From the NCBI RefSeq assembly GCF_964355755.1, contig NC_092678.1:12746922-12810921 (forward strand): DNA of 64,000 bases. The letters run 5' to 3'. The position numbers and the translations under genes were made by a program. The notes under the pieces were generated by a model. That model did no database searches. It had not been told where the DNA came from and saw only the letters and a program-made list of their open reading frames with translations. Of the stretch, positions 36,679 to 49,277 are shown in pieces. The DNA comes from Antedon mediterranea. Lineage: Eukaryota; Echinodermata; Crinoidea; Comatulida; Antedonidae. Position 1 is the first letter of the stretch; each line of letters begins with the position of its first letter.

Positions 36679-37241
36679 CGGTTTTATTTCGGTATGACTA
36701 TGAAGCGCCGCCGCTAGTAGTACGCTGTTTTAATCATATCGGTTGCATTGTTACTTTGGTCGCGCTAAAATGTGGTATCATTATAATGTTTAATTCTATT
36801 ATAATTTATACATAATTTAATTGTGTTTTAATTATTTTACAGGTTTTAATGGAGTACTGTGCTTAATTTAATATGATTTTAAAATTTTGTTATCCAGAGC
36901 CACAATTACGAATCTTTCTTCAACCTACAAGTGGATACTGGTCAGCTCATTTTTTTAAGATAATATATCTATATATAAATTTACGTAAGGGCAAAATTCG
37001 GTAAATCGCGCCTTACTTCTAGAATTTTCACTCGATGGTATGTAAAGTTGGTTCGTACTTTCGGTACTGATTTTAACCGCCTGATGTAACCCTGTTTACT
37101 AATTAAATTGAGTTAAATAATTAGTTATTGACGATTAAAACGAATTTAGGTTAAACGATTTGCCCCAAATAGGGGTGTTTTCCGATCGTGGTATACACTG
37201 TCTAATGGATGTCCGTCTTGAAAAATACCCGCCAAAAAAAT

Positions 37242-38305
37242 GCGAGGAGGCTTCGCATTTTTCTATCTCCTCCTACGATAATTGTTTTTAATAGCTGAAA
37301 ACCGGTTGAACAGCTAGAGTACACCATCATAATGTTGAAGACAGGCCGATTTTCTTTAAAAAATACTATTTTGATAGATTTAATATACGATTATACAAAT
37401 GTATTGATTTGCGATGAATGGAACATCCCAATCTCTCAGTCTGCCAGAGTTTGGTTTAACACAAGTACTGTAGGTAAATTTATGAGCCCTTGAACACATA
37501 CGGTAGGTAAATATATGGGCCCTTTGAGAATAAACTTGCAATACTTTGACAATACTGTAAATACCTATTAACTATTTTTCATTTGAATCGAACATTTCTT
37601 ACTGTGAATGTTCGTACTGTTAGATGTAATATAAAAATATATACAAATAAACTTTATTACTGAGACTGTGGATAGGCTCTACTGTTAGATATACAAATAA
37701 ACTTTATACTGACAGTTCCTTCTCAACGTTTGTATTAATTAATAATTACCAAAAATATAAACGTCGTAGTGGTGTATCGTGACATGTACTTTAATATTTC
37801 AATTGATTATGACAGTGACAGTTTTAACAAAGTATTAAATCGCAAATGTTTTAGGCCTACTGTATTTAGAGGTATATTATTTATAGGCCTATAAAACATG
37901 AACAAAATATTTCGTTACTCAGTGGATAAAGAATATATTTATAAATTGTTCCTCTTTGTACCTATCCGCTTTCCCATCCCTCAACCCTAATGTTACATAG
38001 CGAGGAGGCTTCGCATTTTCCTATCTCCTCCTACGATAATTGTTTTTAATAGCTGAAAACCGGTTGAACAGCTAGAGTACACCATCATAATGTTGAAGAC
38101 AGGCCGATTTTCTTTACAAAATACTATTTTGATAGATTTAATATACGATTATACAAATGTATTGATTTGCGATGAATGGAACATCCCAATCTCTCAGTCT
38201 GCCAGAGTTTGGTTTAACACAAGTACTGTAGGTAAATTTATGAGCCCTTGGTTTAACACATACGGTAGGTAAATATATGGGCCCTTTGAGAATAAACTTG
38301 CAATA
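37242..38305. repeat. Direct duplication of about 300 bp
   Basis: 37242-37543 and 38000-38305 are nearly identical, starting GCGAGGAGGCTTCGCATTTT and ending AATAAACTTGCAATA, with about 456 bp between. The second copy retains GGTTTA that the first has lost. The 60-codon open frame in the second copy is broken in the first, so it is probably not a gene. Confidence 0.92.
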
Positions 38306-40489
38306 GGTTCGGAAAATGTTAAAAACCAATTTCTATTATTTGAATCGGTAAACAGTTTCCATTTATTATACATTGATAATGAAACATGAAATATTCCTAT
38401 TTATGTCCCTCGAGGTTTATTACAATTTATATTTAGTAGTCCCACGGACTTCATCTCAGCCACTCCCCCGAGTGCTAAGGCCAAATTTATGATACCCTAC
38501 TTTCTATGTAAGTTTAGTTACAGTTAGTTCTTGACGATAATACAACGAATTTAGGTTACACCCTTCGGCCGCGAAAACGTTTCTGTACAAATATGATACC
38601 GATTGGCTTTATTTCATTCAACAGCGACCATAATCTCGCCAATTACAGGATAGATAAACTATTTTATTATTGATGTGCTTATAAATTAAGACTCATGTAA
38701 ACAGCTTGATTACATCATTTTACAGACAAACGAAACTTTTAAACCTACTGTTTCAATAACTGAGTATAATACTGTATACGTTTTCATAAGTAAGTGCATA
38801 TACATTTTCGTGTTTTCATTGACGAGATTGTAATAGTAACTTCAGTAACTATTACAGTACTTATTTATTATACGACACAAGACAATTGTATCTGACAGGT
38901 ACGTACATTATTCTAAAAAATAAGTCTAGATAGATCCCTTAGGCGTCATAAATCACAGGCCAACAAATCAGTACTCATGACAGAAATTCGACCCAGTTTG
39001 GTTCACACAAATGTTTACAGGAATTTCAACACCACAACCGATGATTTGCCCTAAATATTTAGGTAGACTACAGTTTAATTTTTCACTGAATAGGAGCTTG
39101 CATTTCCGATTTTCATTTCGCAGAATGTCTAGGTCTATTTATTTATTTAGTTTGGTTCTTATAATATATAAATACAATCAACTTTATTACTGCGGTTCCA
39201 TCACCACCACCACGTGTCGCCAAATTCCCGTACATACAGTTCCATTTCTCCCTAATTTCTTTAATCCACATAAATTAATTGTCCTTTATGGAATCCAGTA
39301 TTGGTTTTGTTGTCTCTATTTCTGAATACCCCAATTAGGGGGACACTTCCGTTTTTGTTTAGTGTCCCAAAAAAGTCCCCGTCCGTGGATTCTACTGTAT
39401 TCGAGAACCATCTGTGAGCACCCCTAGATGGTACGCGAGCGAAGCGAGCGTGCCATCTAGTTATTATAAATGTATACATGTGTAGTAGTCCTTCGTATAG
39501 ATTAGTTAAAGGGGGGTTCCGGGTTTAAAATGAATAGTAAAAAATTTAAAATATATTTGTTTGTCTCTTGAACGGTAAAAGTTTAAATTTATATAAGCGC
39601 CCAGTGAAGCAGAACGAAGGCTGTGAAATGAGGCCAGATTAAAAGTGCAGCTACGGCAAAATCACATTGTGGTTACAGAATAGGAAATTTGTGAAATGGT
39701 CAATCTTCCGACGACTCGTTATCATTAACCATATCAATTACTTTCGTAAAATTATACTTATCTGATGTAATTTTAGTCGGTCTTCCCATTTATAAAGTCA
39801 ATTTTCTATGAAAATTCATCAAAACAGTGAAAAATTAGATAGGTTTGCACTTTACGTTTGCCGATTTTCGCACTGACTTAGGGAAAGCCTTCAAAATCAA
39901 TGAAGCGTAATGTATACATTCCTGCTGAGCGAGACGACGATACACGTGCTCTTTCTGCCCCATGCCTGGCATCGTCACGTGATAAGCAGATACAGTATAC
40001 AATACCAAACTGGTCGGGTCGAGTATACCCCGTCTATAATCACAACATGAACGATGTACAGTATTTGATTGAAGGTCGACTCGACCTACCGGAATGGTAT
40101 ATATAATATAGCTCGAATGAGAGAGTTGGAATATTTGTATAAACATAAGTATTGCTAATTTTAACAAGTGTAGCCTATAGTAAAAGGCCTGGTAGTATCA
40201 ATTCGCATAGGGTCTACTACAGCACTAGCTAGCTCAATTTTTAACTGGGCCGGATCGGCTAGGAGGTCTACTTGCTTGATGCAGTATCCGCTTTTTTGGA
40301 GAGTAAACTAGGCCTAGGCCTATTTTTTTAGGCCTACTTATTAATTAGACGATCGGGACACCATACGTGCGGACGGCGATCGGACCTTGTTTTGCCTCAA
40401 TATTTACAGCCGATTTTGTAGAACGCTTTAAGTTTAGATTGTTTAGGAGTTTGGTTGATAGGATGGGTTTGTACGCCTAGTACGTGAAG

Positions 40490-40837
40490 TATTTGTATTT
40501 TGTATTTTTTGTATTTTGTATTAATATTTGTCCTCAGTGAGGAAATTCGGATTAGGCCCTCCACGGACCCACGGCAGCCAGCAGTGCAGCGCCTACCAGA
40601 TTAGGCAATGAGAGTAAAGCATCTTGCCTAAGGATGCAATTAGTATGGTACAGATAACCTCGAACCCATGCCTATCACATGCTAGTCCGATATTACCATT
40701 ACACCATCACTCTCCAGTATATACAGCACCCGCCACGATTTCTAAACGGTCTCCCATCCAGAACGCAACCGGGCCCAATGTTGCTTAACTTCGGTGATCT
40801 GACGAGAACCGGTGTTTCAACGCAGTATGGCCGTATA
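40490..40837 (-). repeat. SINE with 5S rRNA-derived head and tRNA-like segment
   Basis: The minus strand from 40835 to 40718 reads like a 5S rRNA: TACGGCCATACTGCGTTGAA, TCACCGAAGTTAAGCAAC, GGGCCCGGTT, GGATGGGAGACC and GGGTGCTGTA. A tRNA-like module follows (GGTGTAATGGTAATAT and GGGTTCGAGGTT), then a body and an A-rich tail near 40500. The attached body and tail mean it is a retroposon, not a working 5S gene. Confidence 0.85.
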
Positions 40838-41343
40838 TAAGTTGATATACGATGTGTACTACTCCGTAATCTGTACTAAATTTTGTATTTCATTAAATGT
40901 CAAATAAATATATGCTACACTTTAGGCCCAGCTTAGAAAATCTACAAAAAATGTATTTCACAATGATCGGGTGGTCGTCGTTTGACAGGGGAGAGAGAAC
41001 ACAACGTACAAGAAGCTTGACGTCGCGAGTGGAATCCACTGATGACGTGATTTTGTGAATATCTCATGAATATTAATGAGCTTCCCTAAGCTGCTGAAAA
41101 ACAGACTTTCCATGAATTTACCCTAAAATGTATATGAAATTTAATTTTTTAAATTTCTCGTTATTACTTCTTCATTCTGACATGAGGGCGCATCATGAGT
41201 TAGCAACCGTATAAACAGTGCTCCGTCTTCATTAAAAATAAAGTAAGGTTTTGCCAAAAATAGCCATAAGACAACTGTGCTAAATAAGTGAGTATTACAA
41301 TTTGGTTAATGCTGTCATCGTCTTTTGATCTAAAACTAAGAAA

Positions 41344-42102
41344 ATGGTCAGAAAAAAGGACCAAACTGAACGTACCCCTCCGGACACCTCAACGACCCAG
41401 GCGACACCCACCGAAGAAACCAGCGAAATCCAGTTATTAAGGCGGAAGATTAAAACGCTAACAACTGAAATGCAAACAAAACTAGACTCCGTACTTAAAA
41501 ATCAAACCTCAATTATGAATAGAATTGACTCAATGGAGGCAAAACAATTAGATATGGAGAAATCCATTACTTTTACCTCCGATTCAATCAACGATCTTGA
41601 AAAGAAAGTAACAACGTATGATAGCGAAATGAAAGATATTTCAACAACACTTGAAACAGAAAAGAAAAAAATTACCAGTATACAAAATGATATTCTGAAT
41701 CTTGAACGGTATTCAAGGAGTTTTAACCTGAGATTTGGTGGGATAACTGATGAACCAAACGAAGATGCAACAAAAAAGATTAAGGAATTACTAAATAAAA
41801 CACTCAACCTAAACGACTTCGTCATTGAAACGGCTCATCGCACAGGAAAACCATCAACAATAAGTGGTAAGCCAAGACATATCATTGTTAAATTTATATA
41901 TCGACCACAGAGATTTGAAGTACTCAGAAGAGCTAAGTCGATAATGAAAAATTCTGAGATGTTTGTACTAGAAGATATGCCAGTAGCAGATATTATCAAA
42001 AAGCGAGGCCTGCGAGAAGTTATGATGAAAGCGTATGAAGAAGGTAAAAAGACTGTCTTCAGAAATGGCAACCTTTACATTAACGGTAAAATGTATACAT
42101 AA
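41344..42102 (+). CDS. LINE ORF1 protein, L1-ORF1p-like (coiled coil plus RRM)
   Basis: 252 codons, intact. An acidic/Ser-Thr-rich N-terminus and a heptad-rich coiled coil (about residues 28-120) precede an RRM-like core with NLERYSRSFNLRFGGI and a C-terminal domain with IETAHRTGKPS, PRHIIVKF and RRAKSIM. This is the layout of L1-type ORF1 proteins, RNA-binding trimers that package LINE RNA. The element's ORF2 is not L1-like in its C-terminus, so ORF1 may have been exchanged between clades, or this ORF1 type is widespread. Confidence 0.88.
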   Translation: MVRKKDQTERTPPDTSTTQATPTEETSEIQLLRRKIKTLTTEMQTKLDSVLKNQTSIMNRIDSMEAKQLDMEKSITFTSDSINDLEKKVTTYDSEMKDISTTLETEKKKITSIQNDILNLERYSRSFNLRFGGITDEPNEDATKKIKELLNKTLNLNDFVIETAHRTGKPSTISGKPRHIIVKFIYRPQRFEVLRRAKSIMKNSEMFVLEDMPVADIIKKRGLREVMMKAYEEGKKTVFRNGNLYINGKMYT

Positions 42103-42487
42103 CTTCTTTATTTTCGTTCGTTTGTTTTTAATTGAATTCAATTTGTGACTATATCCTGCCTGCATTAAACCATATGCAGAAAATGGGTACCACTTATTGT
42201 ATCCACTAGGAGAATTCAAACTGTACGGAATTGAAACATCAACACGATCGCGATTATGTGTTTACATAACCTAAACATTAACAGGTGAAAGAATTGGCAC
42301 ACTGACTTAAATACCATGTTACGTAATCTGTTGCTGTGTTGCGTGTCACATACTTTGCCAATTGTTTTTGAATCAAGTAGTGAAAAACTCAATTGCTTAA
42401 CACAACACACGACTCCCTATTGCTTTCATTCACACACTATTATTAAGTATTATGATTTGGATTAAGAATGGGATAAAATTGGAACGA

Positions 42488-42570
42488 TGTGGGTGGGTGG
42501 GGAGGGGTTGGGGGATGGAGGGGTTGGGAGATGGTGGGTCTTTGGGGGATGGTGGAGTTGAGGGTGGGTG
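42488..42570 (+). other. G-run block between LINE ORFs, possible G-quadruplex
   Basis: Repeated GGGTGGGTGGGGAGGGGTTG-type tracts with many runs of three to five G on the sense strand, in the 700-nt gap between ORF1 and ORF2. Runs and loops meet the usual G4 pattern. Confidence 0.6.
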
Positions 42571-42797
42571 AAAATAAGATTAGTGCTGTAATTAAGATTT
42601 ATCACTGTGTTTACACTTTTCGCACTCAATTGTTTTACTTAGCGAAATATATGTATACTAATAATATGACGGAGCAACCACATTGTTCGGTTGACCTGAT
42701 TATAGATAAATTAGTTATCTTAATTATACTGTTTTTTGTTGTTGTTTTTTTTAAATCTTTTCTCTGACCATTCTTTTTTAAACTTAAAAATTGCATT

Positions 42798-43243
42798 ATG
42801 ATATTTAACTTAAATGACATTAACCCTAATGATGATATCAATATTGAAGAAACTAAATATTACCAGATAAACGATTTTAATCTAAGTTTTAAGAACTCGA
42901 TACATGCCAATCACTTCTCCATTCTAAGCCTGAACTGCCGTAGCATGGTCAACAAATTCGATGATATTATTAATTCAATAAATCACTCCTTTTCAATTAT
43001 TGCCCTAGAAGAAACATGGATTTCTCCAAATTCTACAACATCACTGTACAAAATACCAAAATATACATTTATTCATAAAGATAGGATAGGACGAAGAGGA
43101 GGAGGAGTTGCTCTCTATCTATCAGAAACCCTTAGTTACGAGATACGAAATGACCTCGCTTCAATACTGACCGAAGGAGAATCTATATTTATTGATGTTA
43201 AAATAGAAAATAAAACAATATCTTGCGGAGTAATATATACTGT
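42798..43243 (+). pseudogene. LINE ORF2, apurinic-type endonuclease, N-terminal part
   Basis: Contains ILSLNCRSMVNKFDDI, IIALEETWISPN and RRGGGVALYLSE, typical of APE-type LINE endonucleases. A frameshift near 43236-43246 moves into the next frame, where RPPDTNVQTFNNQL continues the domain. Confidence 0.88.
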
Positions 43244-45325
43244 AGGCCCCCTGATACAAATGTACAAACTTTCAACAATCAGTTGTCAATAGTCATGCAG
43301 ATGATTAACAAAGAAAATAAGCTAGCATACATTACTGGTGATATGAACTTAGACATTAGCCAACACATGAGAGACAAAAACATCGAATTCCACCTTGACA
43401 ATATCCAGTCCCAGTCCTTCACTTTTCTTATTAATAAGCCCACAAGAATAACAGAAAACTCTGCTTCCATAATAGATAATATTCTCTACAATTCCCATCT
43501 AACAAATAACATAAACACTGGTATCATATATTCGGATATATCCGACCACCTTCCAATATTCTGCATAAACACATCCGAAACTCACCATTATCATAACAAC
43601 GTATACTGTTATAAACGCGAAAACAAACAGTACAACATTGATCATTTTAAGCATGAACTTGCAAATCAACAGTGGCAGGATGTCCTAGAATCAAATGACG
43701 CAAACAAAGTATATCAACATTTTTCCACAACTCTGCAATCATTAGTTAATATATGCTTTCCAATAAAAAAGATAAAACTCAAAGCTAATAAACTTCAATC
43801 TCCTTGGATAACGGAATCAATTGCTAAGTCAATTGTTACTAGAAACAAATTATATAGCAAATACAAACGTATACCGACAAATATAAATAAATCTAAATAT
43901 ACAAACTATAGAAACGTACTTACCAATATTATTAGAAAACGAAAAAAGGAATACTATTTTAATAAATTTGAAAAAAATAAAAATAATATGAAAGAAACGT
44001 GGAATGCCATTAATCAACTTTTAGGTAGGAAGAAAAAATCCAAACTGCCATCAAACCTAAAACATGTGACAGAGACATACACTAACCCAGAAACAAAATC
44101 CGATGCATTCAATTCTTACTTTATTAATATTGGGAAACAATTAGCTGACAAAATTAACCATGATAACAACCCTGCCATTGATCCAACGTCATATTTGACT
44201 GTTAACTACCTTAATTCTATGTATTTCAGACCCACAACAGAATACGAAATAATGACATACATTAATAAATTAGAAACAGATAAAACACCAGGTCACGATG
44301 ATATCAGTGCTCACTATATCAAGTACAATTCCGTCTACCTTACAAAACCTATTTCACACTTAATAAACGTTTCACTCGCCACTGGCCGATTCCCTGATGA
44401 ACTAAAATGTGCCAAAACTATACCTGTTTTTAAAAGTGGCGATAGGCAAAACCTTAATAATTATCGACCCATATCAATCTTACCATGTCTTTCTAAAATA
44501 TATGAAAGAGTTGTCTACGACCAAACCATTTCATACCTTAATAAATACAACATAATAAATCAATCTCAATATGGATTCCGACAAAAACATTCAACTGCAC
44601 ATGCTCTACTACACACACTAGAAAAAATAACATCAGCAATTGATAACAACTCATTCATTATAGGTGTTTTCCTAGATCTGTCAAAAGCTTTCGATACGAT
44701 CGATCATAGAATTCTAATCAATAAAATGGAATGCTATGGCATACGTGGTATTGTGTTAGACTGGTTCAGGAGTTACCTAAACCACAGAACTCAGTATGTT
44801 ACTATTGAATCACACAAATCAATAAAAAGAGAAGTAAAAGTTGGTGTTCCACAGGGATCTATCATTGGCCCATTGCTATTTTTGTTATTTATAAATGACA
44901 TATTTTGTGTAAGCAAAGTTGTCGAACTTATCATATTCGCGGATGATACAAACATATTCCGCAAACATAATGACCCCATAGTTGCATGTAATATACTAAA
45001 CTGCGAATTACAACGACTAACCACTTGGTTTAGAGCTAACAAACTCTCAATTAATACAAATAAAACTAAATATATAATCTTTAGAGGGCGCCAGAATTTA
45101 ACCGACTTCACAGACATGCAACTATACGTAAATAACACCACACTCGAAGAGGTAACCCATATCAAATTCTTAGGAGTTACCTTAGACAAATTTTTGTCCT
45201 TCTGTACCCATATTGATGGCATTGCAAACAAAGTTTCAAAGATAATAGGAATTCTGAATAAATTAAAGTATTTTTTACCATATATGACTCTATTGCAAAT
45301 TTATAAATCTATAATCCTTATTTAA
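43223..45325 (+). pseudogene. LINE ORF2, endonuclease C-terminus and reverse transcriptase
   Basis: Completes the endonuclease (ITGDMNLDI, SDISDHLPIF) and encodes the reverse transcriptase: DKTPGHDDISAHYIK, FKSGDRQNLNNYRPISILPC, GVFLDLSKAFDTIDH, VGVPQGSIIGPLLFLLFIND and IIFADDTNIF. The FADD catalytic pair is present. A frameshift near 45318 ends this frame early. Confidence 0.93.
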
Positions 45326-45600
45326 CGTATGCAATAGTAGTATGGGGCTCCTTCGGACCAAGTAAATTAAACCGACTTCACATCCTCCAGAAAAAAGCAC
45401 TACGAATTATATGCAAAGTCCACTATCAACATCCTTCCCAACCGCTATTTATACAAACCAACACATTAAATATATTCGATCTTTATGAAAAACATATGGC
45501 AATACTACTCTTCCAATTTTATAATAAACAGCTCCCAATTACGTTTGACACTTACTTTCAAACCATTGAATCAACACATAATTATGATACCAGGAATAAA
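45318..45600 (+). pseudogene. LINE ORF2, thumb/C-terminal part after frameshift
   Basis: In the next frame the protein continues with PYLTYAIVVWGSFGPSK, LQKKALRIIC and HNYDTRNK, a usual CR1/Jockey-type C-terminal pattern. It then runs into a foreign repeat at about 45600. Confidence 0.85.
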
Positions 45601-46205
45601 CAAGAAATATTTCTTACAAAAAACGCTGCTCGCTTATTGAAAAATATTTTTTATTTCAAATGTTTTTTAATGTGTTCATTTTATTGTCACATAATAGTTA
45701 TTTTACCTGAAAAAAAAATGTAATTTAAAGCAACAAATACTTAAATTGTCTGTCAGACAATGGTTTTTGGGTTTCTTTTCTCTTTTTATATGTTAATAAA
45801 TATTATATTTTGTTACAGAAGTGAATACTCAATTTCTGTCACTTTAGTTAATTTTATTACTAAGGTCAAATCTGGGGGTCACTTCATCACACTAGATATT
45901 TCAATTGTGAAGTATCCTATTACAAACACAAACTTTAATGGACTGTTTCGATAATAATTCAATGAATATCTGACAGTGAATATACCAGAAATGCTTAGGG
46001 ATTTGTAATTTTAGCATGACATGTCCTAATAGACTCTTTCCCAGACGTTTTTTGGGTCTACTGTGAATCAATAAATCATAGTGGAGTTTCCATTTTCACA
46101 AAACTGTCTGTCCTTAGAACTATAACTGCGGCTTGCTTTAGCTTCTGATTGAGTAGTCCTAATGGGACGTAGCGGGCTAGAGCAGCAGCGTGAAAAAACT
46201 ATACC
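45600..46205. mobile_element. Repeat inserted into LINE ORF2 (27.5-28.8 kb family, reverse orientation)
   Basis: Reverse complement shows the same order of strings as the left plexin intron element: CCAAAAACCATTGTCTGACA, ATAACTATTATGTGACAATA, AAACAGTCCAT, ACAAATCCCTAAGCA and GGGACGTAGC. The tips CGCTGCTCGC and GCAGCAGCG are inverted. LINE coding resumes at about 46206. Confidence 0.75.
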
Positions 46206-46366
46206 ACTGTACTAAAAAGAACCAAAATAGGACAACAGAGTATATGCTATAGGGGTGCCAAGACATGGAATAGCCTTGAAAACTCAGTAAGAGAAATCAA
46301 GAGTATAGGACTATTTAAAAAAACAATTCATACTAATCTCCTAAAAAAATATTCTAATACCTAAAA
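46206..46366 (+). pseudogene. LINE ORF2, C-terminal end after insertion
   Basis: The frame reads YTTVLKRTKIGQQSICYRGA, then KTWNSLENSVREIKS, and ends at TAA near 46364. It follows HNYDTRNK naturally, which shows that the 0.6 kb between them is an insertion. Confidence 0.85.
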
Positions 46367-48736
46367 TCACAACGTATTATGAACAAAATATTTTTCATTA
46401 TCGATTTCTTTTTTTTTTTTTTTATGAATGATCTATTCTGGTCATATTTTTGAAATTTTTATTACATGTACAATAATATATATATATTTTTTTATTCAAC
46501 TGTCATTTATGATTATTGCTTATTGTCTCTATTGTTTACATATATATTTACTAATTGTTATTGTTTTTATTGTAATTTATTTATTTATTTATTTTTTCCA
46601 ATTTTTAATTCTTACATAGGACATCACATTTTAAAGCTTTGCTTATAGTGATGCCCGATTCAATCAATCAATATATAACTTTTGCTTAAAACCATGTTCA
46701 ACTGTAGGCCGTTGCCAATATACAGTAATCTCCCTAAACAATGCTACTTTTAATACTTACAATATTATATGTTTTCATCTTTACCATTGATTGTAAACCT
46801 CTAACTAAACTTTCCAGTATTTTATTATTCAACTTCTGTTTCCAATAATAGTCAATATAAACAATTAATTTTTATTTTTATCATTACTGTAAATAATCAT
46901 TGTATATATTTTATAATTTATATTTATATTGGTCTTGTTTTTTTTGTTTGTAAAAATCTACTGTAATATAATACCTTATTGTGGTTACCATTACTAGAGG
47001 GTGAGCTCGCTTCGCTCGCTCCCCCTCTAGGAAGTGTAGACGATGGTTCTCGGAATGATAATGTTCTCCTTATACATTTTCTGTCGGTTACCATTATTGA
47101 AAATGCTTGACATTCGTAAAACTAAACTACTTTGTTTCACAGTGTTTTAGATGATTAATAACATTTTAAAGTATAGTTTTTATTGTTTGGTAGGGCCCTT
47201 TGGGGAGGCGGAGGTCATTTGAGGGAGGTGCTTATTCGAGGGATATATGTTAAATTTTTTAGTTCTAATAATATGGTAACATTTATAATCAAATGAAATC
47301 CTCTCATAGATATGAAAAGTGGTAAAAAAGAATAACAAATGCTTGGTAAATTGCAGATAACAGTGCGGTGAATTCTACTACAAATAGTATAATTGTGTTA
47401 TTATAAATATGTGGATGGACGTTTATTAGATAGTTGGGTTGTGGGGTGGGGGGGGGGGGGGGTTATTATTCAAAGTGATGTTTTATTGGAGAGGCGTTTA
47501 TTCAAATGAATACCATCCTAATAATTATTAATACATTATTTAATTTAATCATCTTTTGAAACTAACTGCCGTGACAGAGTGGGCCCAAGAAAGAAGACAT
47601 TACGGCTTGCAACATGGGCAGACATCTCGGTCCTAACGGGACACAGGAAGATAGCCTACAGTTATTCCTGCAAGCTTACTCAATAAAACTCAGCTATCGG
47701 GATTTCACTCGAAAAATGTCTTATCAAATCTCCCTATGTAATTTTATAATACTATTCCCCACAATATATTCTGATTCTTTATGGCGTATATTTAATTTGA
47801 TCTTTATTAATTTGCAGTATAATTCCTATTATTTAACTACTGTACCTTCACACACGTGTGGTATGTTTTAAAATAAACAAAAAACTGAAATGGCTATGAT
47901 TAATGGCCAATTTTTTTTTCATCTTCCAAAGGGACACTGTATTGATTGATGGAAAGTGCCTGTTTCCAGTCACCTTTAGGGTCAAATCTATTATTTTAAC
48001 TGCTCCCTTGTGTATAAAAGAGAGAAAATATTTGAAACTAAGGTGAACTTATCTTAAACCCGGAAATTACTTTGACCGGGAAGAATTGAAATTGAGAGGA
48101 AAATCCAATGTTGAAATCATAAATGTTGTTAAAAAACTCTTTATAATATCTTCCTAAGATATAAATATGGAACAATAGCGTCGGCGTGCACACTAATGTT
48201 ATCAAATCTACGTTTCGCGGTACATATCGGATAGATAAGGTAGGTATCCAAGGCGGAGATTTGTACCGAAGTTTTTGCATTGTGCTCGCCTATGTCAGAA
48301 TTAACCATAATTTATATATAGATAACAAATGTAGGATTGATTGAATAAAGTTCACATATAGTATACATGTCTATATTGTTATAATATTTTTTATTTAATA
48401 AATAAACGATATTTAAAAGCAATTTTAAACCCAGAATCCCCCTTTAAAACAAACAGCGTTGTAAGACAATGAGTGTTATAGGCTACTTATTATTGATCAT
48501 TTTTGACAAGTTATGTCTAAAATGAGTTTTAAATACTAATATAAGATGCAAGTGTCTGTACGGTACGGTAATTAATTACACCAATTTTTGCTAATAACTC
48601 GACTGGCGGCCAGCAATAGTGCTGTAGAAGGTGCGCGTTCCTCTGGCGTATTCATCATCGCGTTGCTTTATTAAAAACACTTGACACTGTATTACACTTA
48701 ATGTAGAACACACCCTATTACTAATAATAAAAACCA

Positions 48737-49165
48737 AGATTCGATAGTATGTAAATGAGATATAAAGATTCGGCAATACCGTACGTAAATTATTAATTCA
48801 ATACTGTATAACGATTCGATAGTATGTAAATGAGATATAAAGATTCGGCAATACCGTACGTAAATTATTAATTCAATACTGTATAACGATTCGATAGTAT
48901 GTAAATGAGATATAAAGATTCGGCAATACCGTACGTAAATTATTAATTCAATACTGTATAACGATTCGATAGTATGTAAATGAGATATAAAGATTCGGCA
49001 ATACCGTACGTAAATTATTATTGCAATACAGTATAAAGATTCGATAGTAGGTAATTGAGATATAAAGATTCGGCAATTCTGTACGTAAATTATTAATTCA
49101 ATACTGTATAACGATTCGATAGTATGTAAATATTAAAAATAGAATCTAAGATTCGATAGCGTGTA
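48737..49165. repeat. 75-bp minisatellite, about 5.5 copies
   Basis: Unit starts CGATTCGATAGTATGTAAAT and contains GATTCGGCAATACCGTACGT. The first four copies are near-identical and the last ones drift (GTAGGTAATTGAG, GCGTGTAAG). Confidence 0.95.
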
Positions 49166-49277
49166 AGTTAATATTAAAATACATAGAAAATATACATTGA
49201 TTTATCGGCCGGCAAACTTATTATACAAATTATTATAGAAATAAAGAGCTGTAACTCAACTCGCTGTAGGCCATAAA

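Larger units (their letters stand above)
41200..46675 (+). mobile_element. Two-ORF non-LTR retrotransposon (CR1/Jockey-group-like), damaged
   Basis: ORF1 (41344-42102), then ORF2 with endonuclease and reverse transcriptase (42798 to 46366), and a 3' end with a CAATCAATCAAT tail at about 46675. ORF2 has two frameshifts and a 0.6-kb foreign insert, so the element is dead. A G-rich run (42488-42570) separates the ORFs. The 5' end is not determined. Confidence 0.9.
39510..48443. mobile_element. 8.9-kb interval bounded by TIRs and TTAA
   Basis: The left end after TTAA (39506-39509) reads AGGGGGGTTCCGGGTTTAAA. The right end before TTAA (48444-48447), reverse complemented, reads AGGGGGATTCTGGGTTTAAA. 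TTAA target duplications are known for piggyBac and Kolobok elements. No transposase is recognisable. About 5.4 kb of the content is a nested LINE and a SINE lies at 40.5-40.8 kb. An alternative is two independent copies in opposite orientation. Confidence 0.6.

Noticed and set aside
40718-40835. Functional 5S rRNA gene
   Set aside because: Several substitutions and an attached tRNA-like segment, body and A-rich tail point to a SINE.
41502-41825. 107-codon minus-strand frame in LINE ORF1
   Set aside because: Shadow of the intact ORF1 on the other strand.
47430-47465. G-run as a regulatory G-quadruplex
   Set aside because: A simple homopolymer run in transposon-rich spacer with no gene nearby; slippage is enough.
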